The notes: generated by a model from the sequence alone, not told the origin. Positions 33,024 through 44,908 are shown, counted from the stretch's first letter. The stretch is DNA of 64,000 nucleotides from Agromyces mangrovi (GCF_030296695.1 NZ_AP027737.1:2170001-2234000); one strand, 5' to 3'. A program made the numbers and translations.

Positions 33024-34679
33024 TCACGAACCCGAGGCGTACACCCGCTCGCCTTCGACGAAGGTCTGCTCCACCGTGGTGAGGCCGATCTCCTCGTCGG
33101 GCCCGGCGAACGGGTCGCGGTCGAGCACCGCCAGGTCGGCGTACTTGCCGACCACGATCGTGCCGGTCACCTCGTCGAGGTGGTTCACGTAGGCCGAGCC
33201 CGCGGTGTACGCGGTCAGCGCGGTGCCGAGGTCGAGGCGCTGGCCGATGTAGAACGGCTCGTACTCGCCCTCCTCGAGGCCGGGCGCAGACTTCCGGTTC
33301 ACGGCCGTGTGAATCGCCGACATCGGGTTCGGCGAGGTGACCGACCAGTCGCTGCCGGCCGCGAGCACCGCACCCGAACGCTGCAGGTCGCCGAACGGGT
33401 ACTGCCACGCCGCGCGCTCGTCGCCGAGGAACGGCAGCGTGAGCTCCACCATCTGCGGCTCGTACGCCGCCCACAGCATCTGCATGTTCGCCACGACGTC
33501 GAGCTCGCGGAACCGGTGCAGGTCGTCGGGGTGCACGACCTGGATGTGCGAGATGTGGTGCCGGTGGTCGCTGCGACCGTTGCGGGCGATCGCGTGCTCC
33601 ACGGCGTCGAGGCACTCGCGCACGGCACGGTCGCCGATCGCGTGGAAGTGCGCCTGGAAGCCCAGCGCGTCGAGTCGCGGCACCGCCTCGTTCAGCACCT
33701 CGGGGTCGATGAACGAGATGCCCGAATTGTCAGACGGATGCCCGTGCCCATCGCAGTACGGCTCGAGCATCGACGCGGTGAAGTTCTCCGGCACGCCGTC
33801 CTGCATCAGCTTGATGCTGGTCGACGCGAAGCGGCCGCCGCGGTAGGCCTCGCGCTTGGCGACCAGGTCGTCGATCTGCTCGAGCCCGCGCGTGCGGTCC
33901 CACCAGATCGCACCGACCACGCGGCCCGTGAGCAGCCCGCGCTCGGCGGCCTGCACGTACGCGGGCCCGGCGTCGCCCGCGTCGCCGTACGAACCGACGA
34001 TCGCGTCCTGCCACCCGGTCACCCCGAACGAGTGCAGGAACTCCTGCCCCAGCAGCATCGCCTGCTGCAGCTCGTCGTCGGTCGTGCGCGGCAGCAGCCG
34101 GTTCACGAGCCCCATCGCACCCTCGTGCAGCGTGCCCGACGGATTGCCGTCGGCGTCGCGCTCGATGCGGCCGTCGGCAGGGTCGGGCGTGTTCCGGTCG
34201 ATGCCCGCGAGGCGCAACGCCACCGAGTTCACCCACGCGCCGTGGCCGTCGCGGTTCGGCAGGAACGCCGGCCGGTCGGGCACGACGCGGTCGAGTTCGG
34301 CCGCGAGCGGCGTGCCACCCGGGAACGCGCTCATCGTCCAGCCGCCGCCGAGGATCCACTCGTCGTCGGGGCGCGCGGCCGCGTACTCGGCGATCATGTC
34401 GAGGTACAGCTGCGGCGTGCCGAACACGTGCGCGAGGTTGCACCGCATCAGGTCGAGCCCGCCCCACACGGGGTGCGCATGCGCGTCCTGGAACCCCGGC
34501 ACGAGCATCCGCCCCGCCAGGTCCACCTGCTCGGTCGTCGGGCCGATCAGCTCGCGCACCTCGTCGTGCCCGACGGCGACGATGCGCCCGTCGGTCACGG
34601 CGACCGCGGTCGCCCGCGTGCGCTGGGTGGTGGCCGTGAAGACCGGACCGCCCGAGAAGACGACGTCGGCGTGCTGCAT
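33024..34679 (-). CDS. YtcJ-like metal-dependent amidohydrolase
   Basis: A 551-residue amidohydrolase of the Amidohydro_3/YtcJ group, TIM-barrel metalloenzymes that split amide or related bonds. The N-terminal VDLAGRMLVPGFQDAHAHPVWGG contains the first metal-binding HxH pair (AHAH near residues 65-68), and later segments FQAHFHAIGDRAVRECLDAVE and HHISHIQVVHPDDLHRF contribute further His. The C-terminal EEIGLTTVEQTFVEGERVY matches the closing domain. ATG 34679 has a GGAGCACC site upstream. It is the last gene of the polyamine-type ABC transporter operon, 43 bases after the second permease, so its substrate is probably related to the imported compound. Confidence 0.85.
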   Translation of the reverse strand: MQHADVVFSGGPVFTATTQRTRATAVAVTDGRIVAVGHDEVRELIGPTTEQVDLAGRMLVPGFQDAHAHPVWGGLDLMRCNLAHVFGTPQLYLDMIAEYAAARPDDEWILGGGWTMSAFPGGTPLAAELDRVVPDRPAFLPNRDGHGAWVNSVALRLAGIDRNTPDPADGRIERDADGNPSGTLHEGAMGLVNRLLPRTTDDELQQAMLLGQEFLHSFGVTGWQDAIVGSYGDAGDAGPAYVQAAERGLLTGRVVGAIWWDRTRGLEQIDDLVAKREAYRGGRFASTSIKLMQDGVPENFTASMLEPYCDGHGHPSDNSGISFIDPEVLNEAVPRLDALGFQAHFHAIGDRAVRECLDAVEHAIARNGRSDHRHHISHIQVVHPDDLHRFRELDVVANMQMLWAAYEPQMVELTLPFLGDERAAWQYPFGDLQRSGAVLAAGSDWSVTSPNPMSAIHTAVNRKSAPGLEEGEYEPFYIGQRLDLGTALTAYTAGSAYVNHLDEVTGTIVVGKYADLAVLDRDPFAGPDEEIGLTTVEQTFVEGERVYASGS

Positions 34680-34697
34680 CGATGGTGCTCCGTGTTC

Positions 34698-34715
34698 CTG
34701 GTGGTGCGGTGGTGC
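34698..34715. repeat. 18-base operon spacer repeat, copy A
   Basis: CTGGTGGTGCGGTGGTGC lies between the second permease and amidohydrolase genes. An exact copy is at 37747-37764 in the spacer between the substrate-binding protein and ATPase genes of the same operon. The repeat is itself built of GGTGGTGC units. Confidence 0.6.
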
Positions 34716-34722
34716 GGCGGCG

Positions 34723-35636
34723 CTAGTTGCCGGTCATGGTGCGCGCGATCTGCGTGGCCGAGTCGCCGGCACGGCGCAGCACGTACGCCACGAAGGCGAG
34801 CGCCACGAGCGTCAGCAACAGCATCAGCGTCGAGACCGCGGCGATCTCGGGCCGCAGGCCCGTGCGCACCGCGCTCAGCACGTAGACCGGCCACGGCGTC
34901 GCACCCGACACCTGCACGAACGCCGACACGATGGTGTTGTCGAGGCTCAGCGTGAACGACAGCAGGAAGCCGGCGAGCACCGCGGGCATCGCGAGCGGCA
35001 GCGTCACCTTGAAGAACGTCTTCAGCGGCGGCGCATACAGGTCGGCGGATGCCTCCTGCAGCTGCGCGTCCAGGCCCGCGAGGCGGGCACGCACGATGTA
35101 CGACACGACCGCCGTGGCGAACAGCGTGTGGCCGACGACGAGTCGGGCGATGCCGTTGTTGAACAGCGTCAGGCCGAAGTCCTGGCCCAGGGTCACGAGC
35201 CACGGCAGCAGCGCCACGGCGTCGACGATCTCGGGGGTGACCGACACCAGCAGCAGCAGCACGAGGAACCAGGCGACCCACTTGCCCGGCCGGCTCGCCA
35301 TCGCGATGCCGGCGAGCGTGCCGAGCGTGGTCGCGATGGTCGCCGCGATGATGCCCGACTGGATCGAGACCATGACCGCGTTCTGGATCGCCGGCTTCTG
35401 GAAGATCGTGAGGAACGCGTCGATGCCGAAGCCGTCCCACGACACCAGCAGGCGGCCCGTGTTGAACGAGTACACGATGATCACGATGATCGGCACGAAC
35501 AGGAAGCCGAAGACGAGCACGCTCCACACGGTGAGCGCGATGTCGGACGCCGACTTGCGGGCCGGCTTGATCGGGGAGCGGATGCCTCGGCGGCATCCGC
35601 CTGCCGCACCGCCGGTCGTTCGTTCAGAGCGGTCAT
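34723..35636 (-). CDS. ABC transporter permease, PotC-like, with frameshift near the N-terminus
   Basis: Inner-membrane permease of a spermidine/putrescine-type importer. ATG 35636 overlaps the first permease's stop codon (ATGA) and opens MTALNERPAVRQADAAEASA; the rest of the protein, from KPARKSASDIALTVWSVLVFGFLFVPI onward, is in another frame. Adding one G to the G4 run at 35573-35576 joins them into 304 residues. In the sequence as given, the longest intact frame starts at GTG 35529 (268 residues) and still holds all six helices and the EAA loop (LAGLDAQLQEASADLYAPPLKTFFKVTLPL), so a functional product is possible either way. Confidence 0.78.
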
Positions 35637-36538
35637 GACTGTGCCTCCGTCGCCGCCGTCGGGATGCTGCGGGTGCTCGGCGCGTTGGCCTCGGCGTCTC
35701 CGATGACGAGTCGCGAGCGCATGCGCGACGGCATGGTCACGAGCCAGATCACCAGGCCCGCCACCGCCACGGTCGCCATGATCACGAGGATCAGCAGCAC
35801 CGCCATCGCCGAGCCGAGCGCCCAGTTCTGCGCCGTCTGGAACTGGCTGGCCACGAGCTGGCCGACCATGTTGCCCTGCGCGCCGCCGAGCACGGTCGCG
35901 GTGATGTAGTCGCCCATGAGGGGGATGAACACGAGCAGCACGCCCGCGATGATGCCGGGGCGCGCCAGCGGCACCGTCACCGAGAGGAAGGTGCGGATGC
36001 GCCCCGCGCCGAGGTCCTTCGCGGCCTCGCGCATCGGGTCGCCGACGCGGTCGAACGCGACGAACAGCGGCAGGATCATGAGTGGCAGGTAGTTGTACAC
36101 CACGCCGAGCAGCACGCCGCCGCGCGTGTAGAGCAGGTCCAGCCCGCCGAGCAGGCCCTCCGGGGCCAGCAGGATCTGCCAGCCGATGGTGCGCACCAGG
36201 AAGTTCGTCCAGAACGGCACCATGACCAGCGCGAGCAGCAGCCCGCGACGGTTCGGCGGCGCCTTGACCGCCATCCAGTACGCGACCGGTGCGCCGATGA
36301 CGAGGCAGAGCACGGTGCCCAGCACGCCCACCCACAGGGTGTTCATGAAGGTGGCGAAGAACACCGGCGAGAACGCCTCGACGTACCGGTCGAACGACAG
36401 CACGTCGGTGGCGTGCGTGCCGAAGATGCCCGGCTTGTAGCCGAACGAGAAGTAGATCACCATCCCGACCGGGATGATGAAGAACGCGACCAGCCACGCC
36501 CAGGCGGGCGTGGCCAGCGCGAACTTCGGACTACGCAC
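35633..36538 (-). CDS. ABC transporter permease, PotB-like
   Basis: A 301-residue inner-membrane permease with six predicted helices, beginning at WLVAFFIIPVGMVIYFSFGY. The EAA loop that docks the ATPase is DRVGDPMREAAKDLGAGRIRTFLSVTVPLARPGI near residues 180-215. GTG 36538 overlaps the binding-protein stop codon by 8 bases and is preceded by GAAGG; its own stop overlaps the next permease start. It pairs with the second permease to form the channel of a spermidine/putrescine-class importer. The exact ligand cannot be told from sequence. Confidence 0.87.
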   Translation of the reverse strand: MRSPKFALATPAWAWLVAFFIIPVGMVIYFSFGYKPGIFGTHATDVLSFDRYVEAFSPVFFATFMNTLWVGVLGTVLCLVIGAPVAYWMAVKAPPNRRGLLLALVMVPFWTNFLVRTIGWQILLAPEGLLGGLDLLYTRGGVLLGVVYNYLPLMILPLFVAFDRVGDPMREAAKDLGAGRIRTFLSVTVPLARPGIIAGVLLVFIPLMGDYITATVLGGAQGNMVGQLVASQFQTAQNWALGSAMAVLLILVIMATVAVAGLVIWLVTMPSRMRSRLVIGDAEANAPSTRSIPTAATEAQS

Positions 36539-37712
36539 CAGCGGCGACCTTCGTCTTGTTCCAGATGTCGACGATCGTCTGCTGGGCCTCGTTGATGGTG
36601 GTCTCCTGCATGGTCGCGAGCTGCTCGGCCGTGAAGAAGATGAGCTCCGGGTACTCGATGCCGTACTCCTCGGCCGCGGACTCGATGCCCGCGCCACCGG
36701 TGTTGTAGCCGATGTAGTCGAGCTCGAGCAGCGAGTTCTCGGGGGTCAGCACGTAGTTGATGAACGCGTGCGCGGCCTCGGGGTGCGGGGCGCCCGCGGC
36801 GATGGCCCAGTTGTCCATCCAGATCTCGGTCGTCGGGGCGGGGAGCACCCACTTCCAGCGGTCGGGGTCGGCCGACTCCATGATGCCCAGGCGCGCGTCG
36901 CCGTTCCAGGTCTGCACGAGCGCGGCCGCGTTGGTCGGGATGATCGTGCCGCCCGGGTACGACTCGAAGGTCGAGATGTGCGGGGCGACGTTGTTGACCA
37001 TGTAGTCCTCGGCCTCGGCGAGGAGCGCCTCGTCGGTCGTGGACTGCGACTCGCCGATCGACCACAGGTAGGCGCCCGCGATCGCGATCGGGTCGTCGAG
37101 CATCGAGACGCTGCCGCTGGCCTCGTTCTGCGCGGCGTCGAGGAAGTCGGCCCACGTGGTGAGCTCGCGGTCGATGACCGTCGTGTCGTAGACGAAGCCG
37201 GTGGTGCCCCACGCCTTGCAGATCGAGTACTCGTTCTCGGGGTCCCAGGCCAGGCCGAGGAACTCGGGGTCGACGTGCTCGATGTTCGGGATGAGGTCGA
37301 GGTTTAGCGGGGTGAACAGGCCGTTCTCGATCATCTGGGGGATGAACGGGCCGGTCGGCACGATGATGTCGTAGCCCGAGGTGCCGTTCGCCGCGATGAG
37401 CTTCGAGACGAGCTCCTCGTTCGAGTTGTACGAGTCGAGGCTGATGGTCGGGCCGAACTCGGTCGTGAAGTTCTCGATCACGCCCGGGTCGTCGTAGTCG
37501 CCCCAGGTGTAGATGGAGAGCGAGTCCTCGAGCTCGCCGCCCGTTGCCTGCGGGGCCGACGACTCGGCGCCGCCGGGCGTGCACGCGGCGAGGACGCCGG
37601 CGCCACCGGCCGCAGCCGCGAAGCTCAGGAACCGGCGACGGTTGAGGTGCTTCGCGATGACGGGCACCTGGCTCGCGGGAGCGAGGATCTTGAGGGGTTC
37701 GTTCTCGGCCAT
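36531..37712 (-). CDS. ABC transporter substrate-binding lipoprotein, PotD-like
   Basis: Solute-binding protein for the adjacent permeases, 393 residues. It carries a twin-arginine signal (NRRRFLSFAAAAGGAGVLAAC near residues 23-43) ending in a lipobox, so it is exported folded and tethered by the Cys. The mature part shows family segments SLSIYTWGDYDDPGVIENFTTEFG, NGTSGYDIIVPTGPFIPQMIENGLFTPL and DNWAIAAGAPHPEAAHAFINYVLTPEN typical of PotD. ATG 37712 has AGGAG 7 bases upstream; the upstream GTG 37721 is too close to that site. Ligand class polyamine or similar cation is inferred. Confidence 0.87.
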   Translation of the reverse strand: MAENEPLKILAPASQVPVIAKHLNRRRFLSFAAAAGGAGVLAACTPGGAESSAPQATGGELEDSLSIYTWGDYDDPGVIENFTTEFGPTISLDSYNSNEELVSKLIAANGTSGYDIIVPTGPFIPQMIENGLFTPLNLDLIPNIEHVDPEFLGLAWDPENEYSICKAWGTTGFVYDTTVIDRELTTWADFLDAAQNEASGSVSMLDDPIAIAGAYLWSIGESQSTTDEALLAEAEDYMVNNVAPHISTFESYPGGTIIPTNAAALVQTWNGDARLGIMESADPDRWKWVLPAPTTEIWMDNWAIAAGAPHPEAAHAFINYVLTPENSLLELDYIGYNTGGAGIESAAEEYGIEYPELIFFTAEQLATMQETTINEAQQTIVDIWNKTKVAAGA

Positions 37713-37746
37713 GGGGGACACTCCTGGTGATCGGGGCTGCAGGGGA

Positions 37747-37764
37747 CTGGTGGTGCGGTGGTGC
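37747..37764. repeat. 18-base operon spacer repeat, copy B
   Basis: Exact copy of the sequence at 34698-34715, in the 76-base spacer between the ATPase and binding-protein genes. The surrounding spacer continues with more GGTGC units (GCTGTGGTGCGGGCTGGG), so the element may be a slippage-prone repeat or an RNA element common to both junctions. Confidence 0.6.
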
Positions 37765-37788
37765 TGCTGTGGTGCGGGCTGGGTCGGG

Positions 37789-38970
37789 TCAGGTGGTCGG
37801 GAGCTCGACGTGTCCGCCGGCGTGGGCGGCCTCGTCGAGGGGGAAGAGGTGCACGCTCGACGGGGTCCAGCTGCACCACACGGTGCTGCCGACCGCGAGG
37901 CGCGGCGCCTCCGGGCTCGGGCGGCGGGCGATGATGCTCAGGTCGTGCCCGAGCTGCACGAGGTACTGCATGGTCTCGCCGAGGTGCGAGACGCCGATGA
38001 GCGTGCCCTCGACCGCGTTCGCGCCGGGCGAGGCCGGGGCGTCGGCGGAGATCGACACGAACTCGGGGCGCACCGCGGCCTGCGCGGGCGCGCCGGCGGT
38101 GACGGCGTCGAACGACCGGTCGCTGCGGATCACGCCGTGCGGGGTGTCGACCGCGTCGGCGTCGGCCGCGGCGGTGCCGGGGAAGAAGTTCTGCTGGCCG
38201 ACGAACGCGGCCACGTACGCCGAGGCCGGCGCGCCGTAGACCGTGTCGGCGTCGGCGAGCTGCTCGATGCGGCCGTCGCGCATGATCGCGATGCGGTCGC
38301 TCATCGAGAGCGCCTCGCCCTGGTCGTGCGTGACGAACACGAAGCTGATGCCGAGCTTCGACTGGAGGATCTTCAGCTCGAGCTGCATCTCCTCGCGGAG
38401 CTGCCGGTCGAGCGCGCCGAGCGGCTCGTCGAGCAGCAGCACGCTCGGACGGTTGACGAGTGCGCGTGCGAGCGCGATGCGCTGCTGCTGGCCGCCCGAG
38501 AGCTGGGTCGGCTTGCGGTCGGCGAACTTGCGCATCTGCACCATGTCGAGCGACTCGATCACGCGCTCGCGGATCTCCGCCTTCGGGGTGCGGGTCTGCT
38601 GCATGCCGTACGCCACGTTCTCGGCGACCGACATGTGCGGGAAGAGCGCGTAGGCCTGGAACACGGTGTTGACGTGGCGCTTGTACGGCGGCACGCCGAG
38701 CACCGAAGCACCGGAGATGCGGATGTCACCCGCATTCGGCTGCTCGAACCCGGCGATCATGCGGAGGGTCGTGGTCTTGCCGCAGCCCGACGGACCGAGC
38801 AGCGAGATGAACTCGCCCGCCTCGACGCGCAGGCTCAGGTCGTCGACGGCCGTGTTCTGGCCGTAGAGCTTCGTCACGCGGTCGATGACGACCGTGCCCG
38901 TGGCATCCGTGCCGGTCTCGTCGGGCCGGGGCGCAGGCGCGGCCTGCTCCGACGTGTCTGCCACTGTCAC
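37789..38970 (-). CDS. ABC transporter ATP-binding protein, PotA-like
   Basis: A 393-residue ATPase powering the spermidine/putrescine-type importer. The nucleotide-binding domain contains Walker [11 protein letters not shown] near residue 59, the Q-loop in [12 protein letters not shown], the signature [15 protein letters not shown] near 157, Walker [13 protein letters not shown], and the switch His in [14 protein letters not shown]-terminal TOBE domain ([19 protein letters not shown]) is typical of PotA/MalK. GTG 38970 follows the strong site AAGGAGG at spacing 9. It is the first gene of a five-gene operon with the amidohydrolase. Confidence 0.92.
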   Translation of the reverse strand: MTVADTSEQAAPAPRPDETGTDATGTVVIDRVTKLYGQNTAVDDLSLRVEAGEFISLLGPSGCGKTTTLRMIAGFEQPNAGDIRISGASVLGVPPYKRHVNTVFQAYALFPHMSVAENVAYGMQQTRTPKAEIRERVIESLDMVQMRKFADRKPTQLSGGQQQRIALARALVNRPSVLLLDEPLGALDRQLREEMQLELKILQSKLGISFVFVTHDQGEALSMSDRIAIMRDGRIEQLADADTVYGAPASAYVAAFVGQQNFFPGTAAADADAVDTPHGVIRSDRSFDAVTAGAPAQAAVRPEFVSISADAPASPGANAVEGTLIGVSHLGETMQYLVQLGHDLSIIARRPSPEAPRLAVGSTVWCSWTPSSVHLFPLDEAAHAGGHVELPTT

Positions 38971-39434
38971 GTGGGGATTCCTCCTTGCATACCGCCACCC
39001 GGCATCGGGTGTATCGGGTATTCAATGTCACGCCCGGCGGCCGGGCAATCGCCCGAAGGGCGAATGCGACACATCATCCCACCGGGGGAGCTGGTCGGAC
39101 GAACCGTCCGGGAGAGCTTTACCGAGGTGTTACACAACGCTGCGGTTTCGGTAGTCGAATGGCGCTATGGCGGCTGACTTCCTCCGTCAATTCGAGAAAG
39201 CACGACGGATGCCGCTGTCGAGCGCGCGAACCGCCACGGCGGACAGAGTGCATCGAGGCGACCGGGCCGTCGCCGACCGCGCGAACCGGGCTTCTTCCGC
39301 GGCGCAGAAGAACGCACGGACTTCTCCCGGAGATTCCGGTTCGGGCGGTTGCCCCGGGCCGCATCGTGGATGCACCGAACGAACTTCGCGGCACGGCATC
39401 CGCCCGACCGCAGTCACCGATGAAGGAGACCCAG
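38971..39434. other. 464-base intergenic region between divergent transporter operon and aceA
   Basis: No convincing gene is seen; short frames here lack ribosome sites and family features. It must hold promoters for both the ABC operon (leftward, with AAGGAGG at 38980-38986) and aceA (rightward, GAAGGAG at 39422-39428). Several AT-richer islands occur (for example around 39010-39032 and 39115-39165). I could not identify a clear RamB, GlxR or other operator by eye, although one is expected for aceA. Confidence 0.6.
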
Positions 39435-40769
39435 ATGAGCACCGCACCGCAGCCCGCCCGCCCCGGCGACCAGGCCCAGACCGCCGACGAGCTCCGCCTC
39501 GAGTGGGATGCCGACCCCCGCTGGGAGGGCATCCGCCGCGACTACACCGCCGAGGACGTCATCTCGCTGCGCGGTCCGGTGCGCGAGGAGCGCACGCTCG
39601 CCAAGCGCGGCGCGCAGAAGCTGTGGGACGACATCCAGCAGAACACCGGCAACGCCTTCTCGCGCATGGAGGACCCGCAGTGGTCGGCCGCGCTCGGCGC
39701 CCTCACCGGCAACCAGGCCGTGCAGCAGGTGCGCGCCGGCCTCAAGGCGATCTACCTCTCGGGCTGGCAGGTCGCCGCCGACGCGAACCTGTCGGGCCAG
39801 ACCTACCCCGACCAGTCGCTCTATCCGGCGAACTCGGTGCCGGCCGTCGTGCGCCGCATCAACAACGCGCTGCTGCGCGCCGGCCAGATCGAGGACGACG
39901 GCCGCGACTGGATGGCGCCGATCGTCGCCGACGCCGAGGCCGGCTTCGGCGGCCCGCTGAACGCGTACGAACTCATGCAGGGCATGATCGAGGCCGGCGC
40001 GGCCGGCGTGCACTGGGAGGACCAGCTCGCCAGCGAGAAGAAGTGCGGCCACATGGGCGGCAAGGTGCTCGTGCCCACCTCGCAGCACATCCGCACCCTG
40101 AACGCCGCCCGCCTCGCGGCCGACGTCTCGGGCGTGCCGTCGATCATCATCGCCCGCACCGACGCGCTCGCCGCGACGCTGCTCACGAGCGATCACGACG
40201 AGCGCGACGCGCGGTTCGTCACCGGCGAGCGCACCGCCGAGGGCTTCTACGAGGTGCAGAACGGCATCGAGCCGGTCATCGCCCGCGGCCTCGCCTACGC
40301 CGAGTACGCCGACATGCTCTGGGTCGAGTCGGCCGAGCCCGACCTCGACCTGGCCCGCCGGTTCGCCGAGGCCGTGCACGCGAAGTTCCCGGGCAAGCGC
40401 CTCAGCTACAACTGCTCGCCGAGCTTCAACTGGAAGAGCCACCTCGACGACGACCAGATCGCGAAGTTCCAGCGCGAGCTCGCGTCGATGGGGTACGCGT
40501 TCCAGTTCATCACCCTCGCGGGCTTCCACGCCCTCAACCACTCCATGTTCACGCTCGCCAAGGACTACGGCGAGCGGCACATGAGCGCCTACGTCGAGCT
40601 CCAGGAGGCGGAATTCGCCTCGGAGGCGGACGGCTACACGGCCACGCGTCACCAGCGCGAGGTCGGTACCGGCTACTTCGACCGCATCGCGACCGCGCTG
40701 AACCCCTCCAGCGCCACCCTGGCCCTCGTCGGATCGACCGAGGAAGCGCAGTTCACCGGCAGCCACTGA
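39435..40769 (+). CDS. aceA: isocitrate lyase
   Basis: First enzyme of the glyoxylate bypass, splitting isocitrate to glyoxylate and succinate so that acetate or fatty acids can feed gluconeogenesis. The 444-residue length is that of the short actinobacterial Icl1 type. The active-site signature [11 protein letters not shown] is near residues 201-211, with [15 protein letters not shown] and [15 protein letters not shown] segments also conserved. ATG 39435 follows GAAGGAG. aceB starts 33 bases downstream, forming a bypass operon likely repressed by RamB and induced by acetate-forming substrates. Confidence 0.96.
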   Translation: MSTAPQPARPGDQAQTADELRLEWDADPRWEGIRRDYTAEDVISLRGPVREERTLAKRGAQKLWDDIQQNTGNAFSRMEDPQWSAALGALTGNQAVQQVRAGLKAIYLSGWQVAADANLSGQTYPDQSLYPANSVPAVVRRINNALLRAGQIEDDGRDWMAPIVADAEAGFGGPLNAYELMQGMIEAGAAGVHWEDQLASEKKCGHMGGKVLVPTSQHIRTLNAARLAADVSGVPSIIIARTDALAATLLTSDHDERDARFVTGERTAEGFYEVQNGIEPVIARGLAYAEYADMLWVESAEPDLDLARRFAEAVHAKFPGKRLSYNCSPSFNWKSHLDDDQIAKFQRELASMGYAFQFITLAGFHALNHSMFTLAKDYGERHMSAYVELQEAEFASEADGYTATRHQREVGTGYFDRIATALNPSSATLALVGSTEEAQFTGSH

Positions 40770-40802
40770 GGCTGCAGGTCATTCGAACCTGAGGAGAAGA
40801 TC

Positions 40803-42521
<1,719 letters not shown>

Positions 42522-42535
42522 GTGCAGTCTCGCGT

Positions 42536-42574
42536 GGACCGGCCCGTCTCCTTCGAAAGGAGACGGGCCGGTCC
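42536..42574 (+). terminator. intrinsic terminator after aceB
   Basis: A perfect 18-bp stem pairs 42536-42553 with 42557-42574 around a 3-base loop (CGA), directly after aceB. It is among the strongest hairpins in the window; the downstream sequence GTCTCGTTGTGG has only a weak T tract. Confidence 0.85.
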
Positions 42575-42673
42575 GTCTCGTTGTGGAGAACGACCGAATC
42601 GGCCGATCCGGCAGGTAGCGTCAAAGCCCCGATCCCGTCGGGACCCGTGTTCCGATCGAAAGTGAATCCCGCG

Positions 42674-44908
42674 ATGCCGCGTCTGCGTTCCTGGAGTGCG
42701 GCGGTCGCTGTGCTCGCGCTCACCCTCGTGCCCGCCACCGTCGCCACTGCGGAGGAGGTCGAGCCGACGGGCGGCTTCACCGGGACCGTAGTCGTGCCGA
42801 CGCCCGCCGTGCCGGAGGACGTGTCGGTCATCGCGAGCCTGACCACCGGCAGTCAATCCGTCGGCCGGGCCTCCGTGGAGCCCGACGGCAGCTACACGCT
42901 CGAGGGCCTGGCCGACGGCTCGTACTTCTTGGAGTTCCACTACCTCGGAGTGGAGCCCGTGCTGTCGGAGTGGCACGGCGGCGTGTACCTGGATGCCGAC
43001 GCGGTCGCGATCGACGTGGTCGGTGGGGCCCTCACCACCGCCGACGCAACGCTCGAGAACGGCGCCGTCATCACCCTCGATGTGACCGAGGACGGGCAGC
43101 CGCTCGGCCCCGTGAAGCGCCCGACCATCCAGTTCCTCGGCACCGGGGAGACCCACGGATCGCAGCCGCCGAACAGGGTGGGCACCCGATGGCTCGAGGA
43201 CGGCCTGGTGACCTTGCCGATGATTCCCGGGTCCTATCGAATGGACTTCCTGGGCGACCGCTGGTTCGACGCGGGGCTCAGCATCGTCGTGGGCGAGTCG
43301 GGCGACGCCGACCTCGTGGTCGCACCGGGGCTTCCCGCGAGCCACGCGGTCGACCTGCAGCGACGCAGCACGGTGTCGGGCAGGATCATGATGGAGACGT
43401 CGGACGGGCCGGTGACGCGCAGCGGCCGCGCGACCATCTACGAGGCTTCGAACCCCACCGACCCCTACCCCGACAGCAACTTCACCCTGGAGGACGGGCG
43501 GTTCGAGCTCGACGGGCTGGAAGCGGGCGACTACCTCCTGAACTTCAAGGGCGGCATCCAGGCGATCTGGCAGTGGTGGAACGGCGCTCCGAGTCGCGAG
43601 ACCGCAACGCCCCTGACCGTCGGCGAGGCGGAGCACATCGACCTCGGCGACATCGTGCTCGAGCAGGGCGGGTTCGTGGAAGGTCGGGTCGTCGCTCCGG
43701 ACGGCGAGGGCGGGTTCCTGACCCCGACGACGACGATCTCGATCTGGGGGTTGGATGAAGCATCCGGCGTCTACTCGCCTGTCTACGAGAACGTGGCGAG
43801 TTCCGATGGGAGCTTCGGTGCGAAGCTCTCGCCGGGCACGTACACGGTCTACGCACGGCCGGAGGACCCGCTGCTCAACTCGCAGTGGTACCTGGGGGCG
43901 CGCTACTTCGTGCAGAGCCTGGACGTCGAGGTCGTCGCCGGGGAGACGACCGTGCTGCCGGATATGGTGCTCGCCGAGCGCACGATCGACATCTTCGAGC
44001 GTGTCGCCGGTGAGAGTCGCTACGAGACCGCGGTCGAGGTCACGCAGACCATGTACGCCACGGGCGAGCGCGCGCCGGTCGTGTACCTGGCCGACGCGCT
44101 GAACTTCCCCGACGCGCTCGCAGCCGGACCCGCGGCGGCGACCGTGGGCGGCGCGATCCTCCCGGTGCGTCGGGCCGAGGTGCCCGCCGTCGTCCTGAAC
44201 GAACTCGAGCGCCTCGATCCGATGCGCATCGTCGTCGCGGGCGGAACCGCGGCGATCTCCGACACCGTGATCGACCAGGTGCGCGACCGGCTCGGCGACG
44301 CCGTGCCCATCGAACGCCTCGCCGGCGCCTCGCGCTACCAGACGGCCGATCTCATCGCCCGGGACGCGTTCCGCGACGGAGCCCCGATCGCCTTCGTCGC
44401 GACCGGGAGGAACTACCCGGATGCACTCGCCGCCGGTGCGGCGGCCGGCGCCATCGGCGCCCCGGTCATCCTGGTCAGCGGCAGCGCGTCGAGCGTCAGT
44501 CCCGACACCACGGCACTGCTCCGCGACCTCGGCGTCCGTCACGTGTACATCGCAGGCGGCACCGCCGCCGTGTCGACGGGCATCGAATCGGAGCTCACGT
44601 CCCTGCTGGGAGTGGAGAACGTGGTGCGCCTCGCAGGGGACTCGCGCTACGAGACCGCTGCGGTGATCGGCGCGGAGGTCTTCGAGTCGACCGAGTTCAC
44701 GCTGCTCGCATCGGGGCGCGGGTTCGCGGATGCGCTCGCGGGCGGGCCCCTGGCCGCCATGCTCGGCGCGCCGCTCTACCTCGCCTCGCCGAACTGCATC
44801 GCGGGTCAGGTGCTCGACCAGATCTGGGCGCAGAACACGCAGGGCGTGGTGATTCTCGGCGGCGAGTCCGTGCTCGGCACCCGGGTTGACCAGCTCGCGT
44901 CCTGCTAG
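42674..44908 (+). CDS. secreted protein with carboxypeptidase-like regulatory domains and three cell-wall-binding repeats 2
   Basis: A 744-residue exported surface protein. A Sec signal (LRSWSAAVAVLALTLVPATVATAEE) ends near residue 26. Residues about 35-430 form repeated beta-sandwich units of the Cna-B/carboxypeptidase-regulatory type (for example GGFTGTVVVPT, GSYTLEGLADGSYFLEF, GRFELDGLEAGDYLLNFKGG). The C-terminal 300 residues hold three tandem CWB2 repeats, each with RxAGxSRYxTA and a later GGTAA motif (ERVAGESRYETAVEV, ERLAGASRYQTADLI, VRLAGDSRYETAAVI), which bind the cell wall non-covalently. ATG 42674 is the first start before the signal. Adhesion or wall scaffolding is likely; no catalytic domain is seen. 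Confidence 0.85.
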   Translation: MPRLRSWSAAVAVLALTLVPATVATAEEVEPTGGFTGTVVVPTPAVPEDVSVIASLTTGSQSVGRASVEPDGSYTLEGLADGSYFLEFHYLGVEPVLSEWHGGVYLDADAVAIDVVGGALTTADATLENGAVITLDVTEDGQPLGPVKRPTIQFLGTGETHGSQPPNRVGTRWLEDGLVTLPMIPGSYRMDFLGDRWFDAGLSIVVGESGDADLVVAPGLPASHAVDLQRRSTVSGRIMMETSDGPVTRSGRATIYEASNPTDPYPDSNFTLEDGRFELDGLEAGDYLLNFKGGIQAIWQWWNGAPSRETATPLTVGEAEHIDLGDIVLEQGGFVEGRVVAPDGEGGFLTPTTTISIWGLDEASGVYSPVYENVASSDGSFGAKLSPGTYTVYARPEDPLLNSQWYLGARYFVQSLDVEVVAGETTVLPDMVLAERTIDIFERVAGESRYETAVEVTQTMYATGERAPVVYLADALNFPDALAAGPAAATVGGAILPVRRAEVPAVVLNELERLDPMRIVVAGGTAAISDTVIDQVRDRLGDAVPIERLAGASRYQTADLIARDAFRDGAPIAFVATGRNYPDALAAGAAAGAIGAPVILVSGSASSVSPDTTALLRDLGVRHVYIAGGTAAVSTGIESELTSLLGVENVVRLAGDSRYETAAVIGAEVFESTEFTLLASGRGFADALAGGPLAAMLGAPLYLASPNCIAGQVLDQIWAQNTQGVVILGGESVLGTRVDQLASC

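Noticed and set aside
38971..39434. Small open frames in the gap before aceA
   Set aside because: None has a ribosome site, a natural start or recognisable protein features; the area is more likely regulatory.
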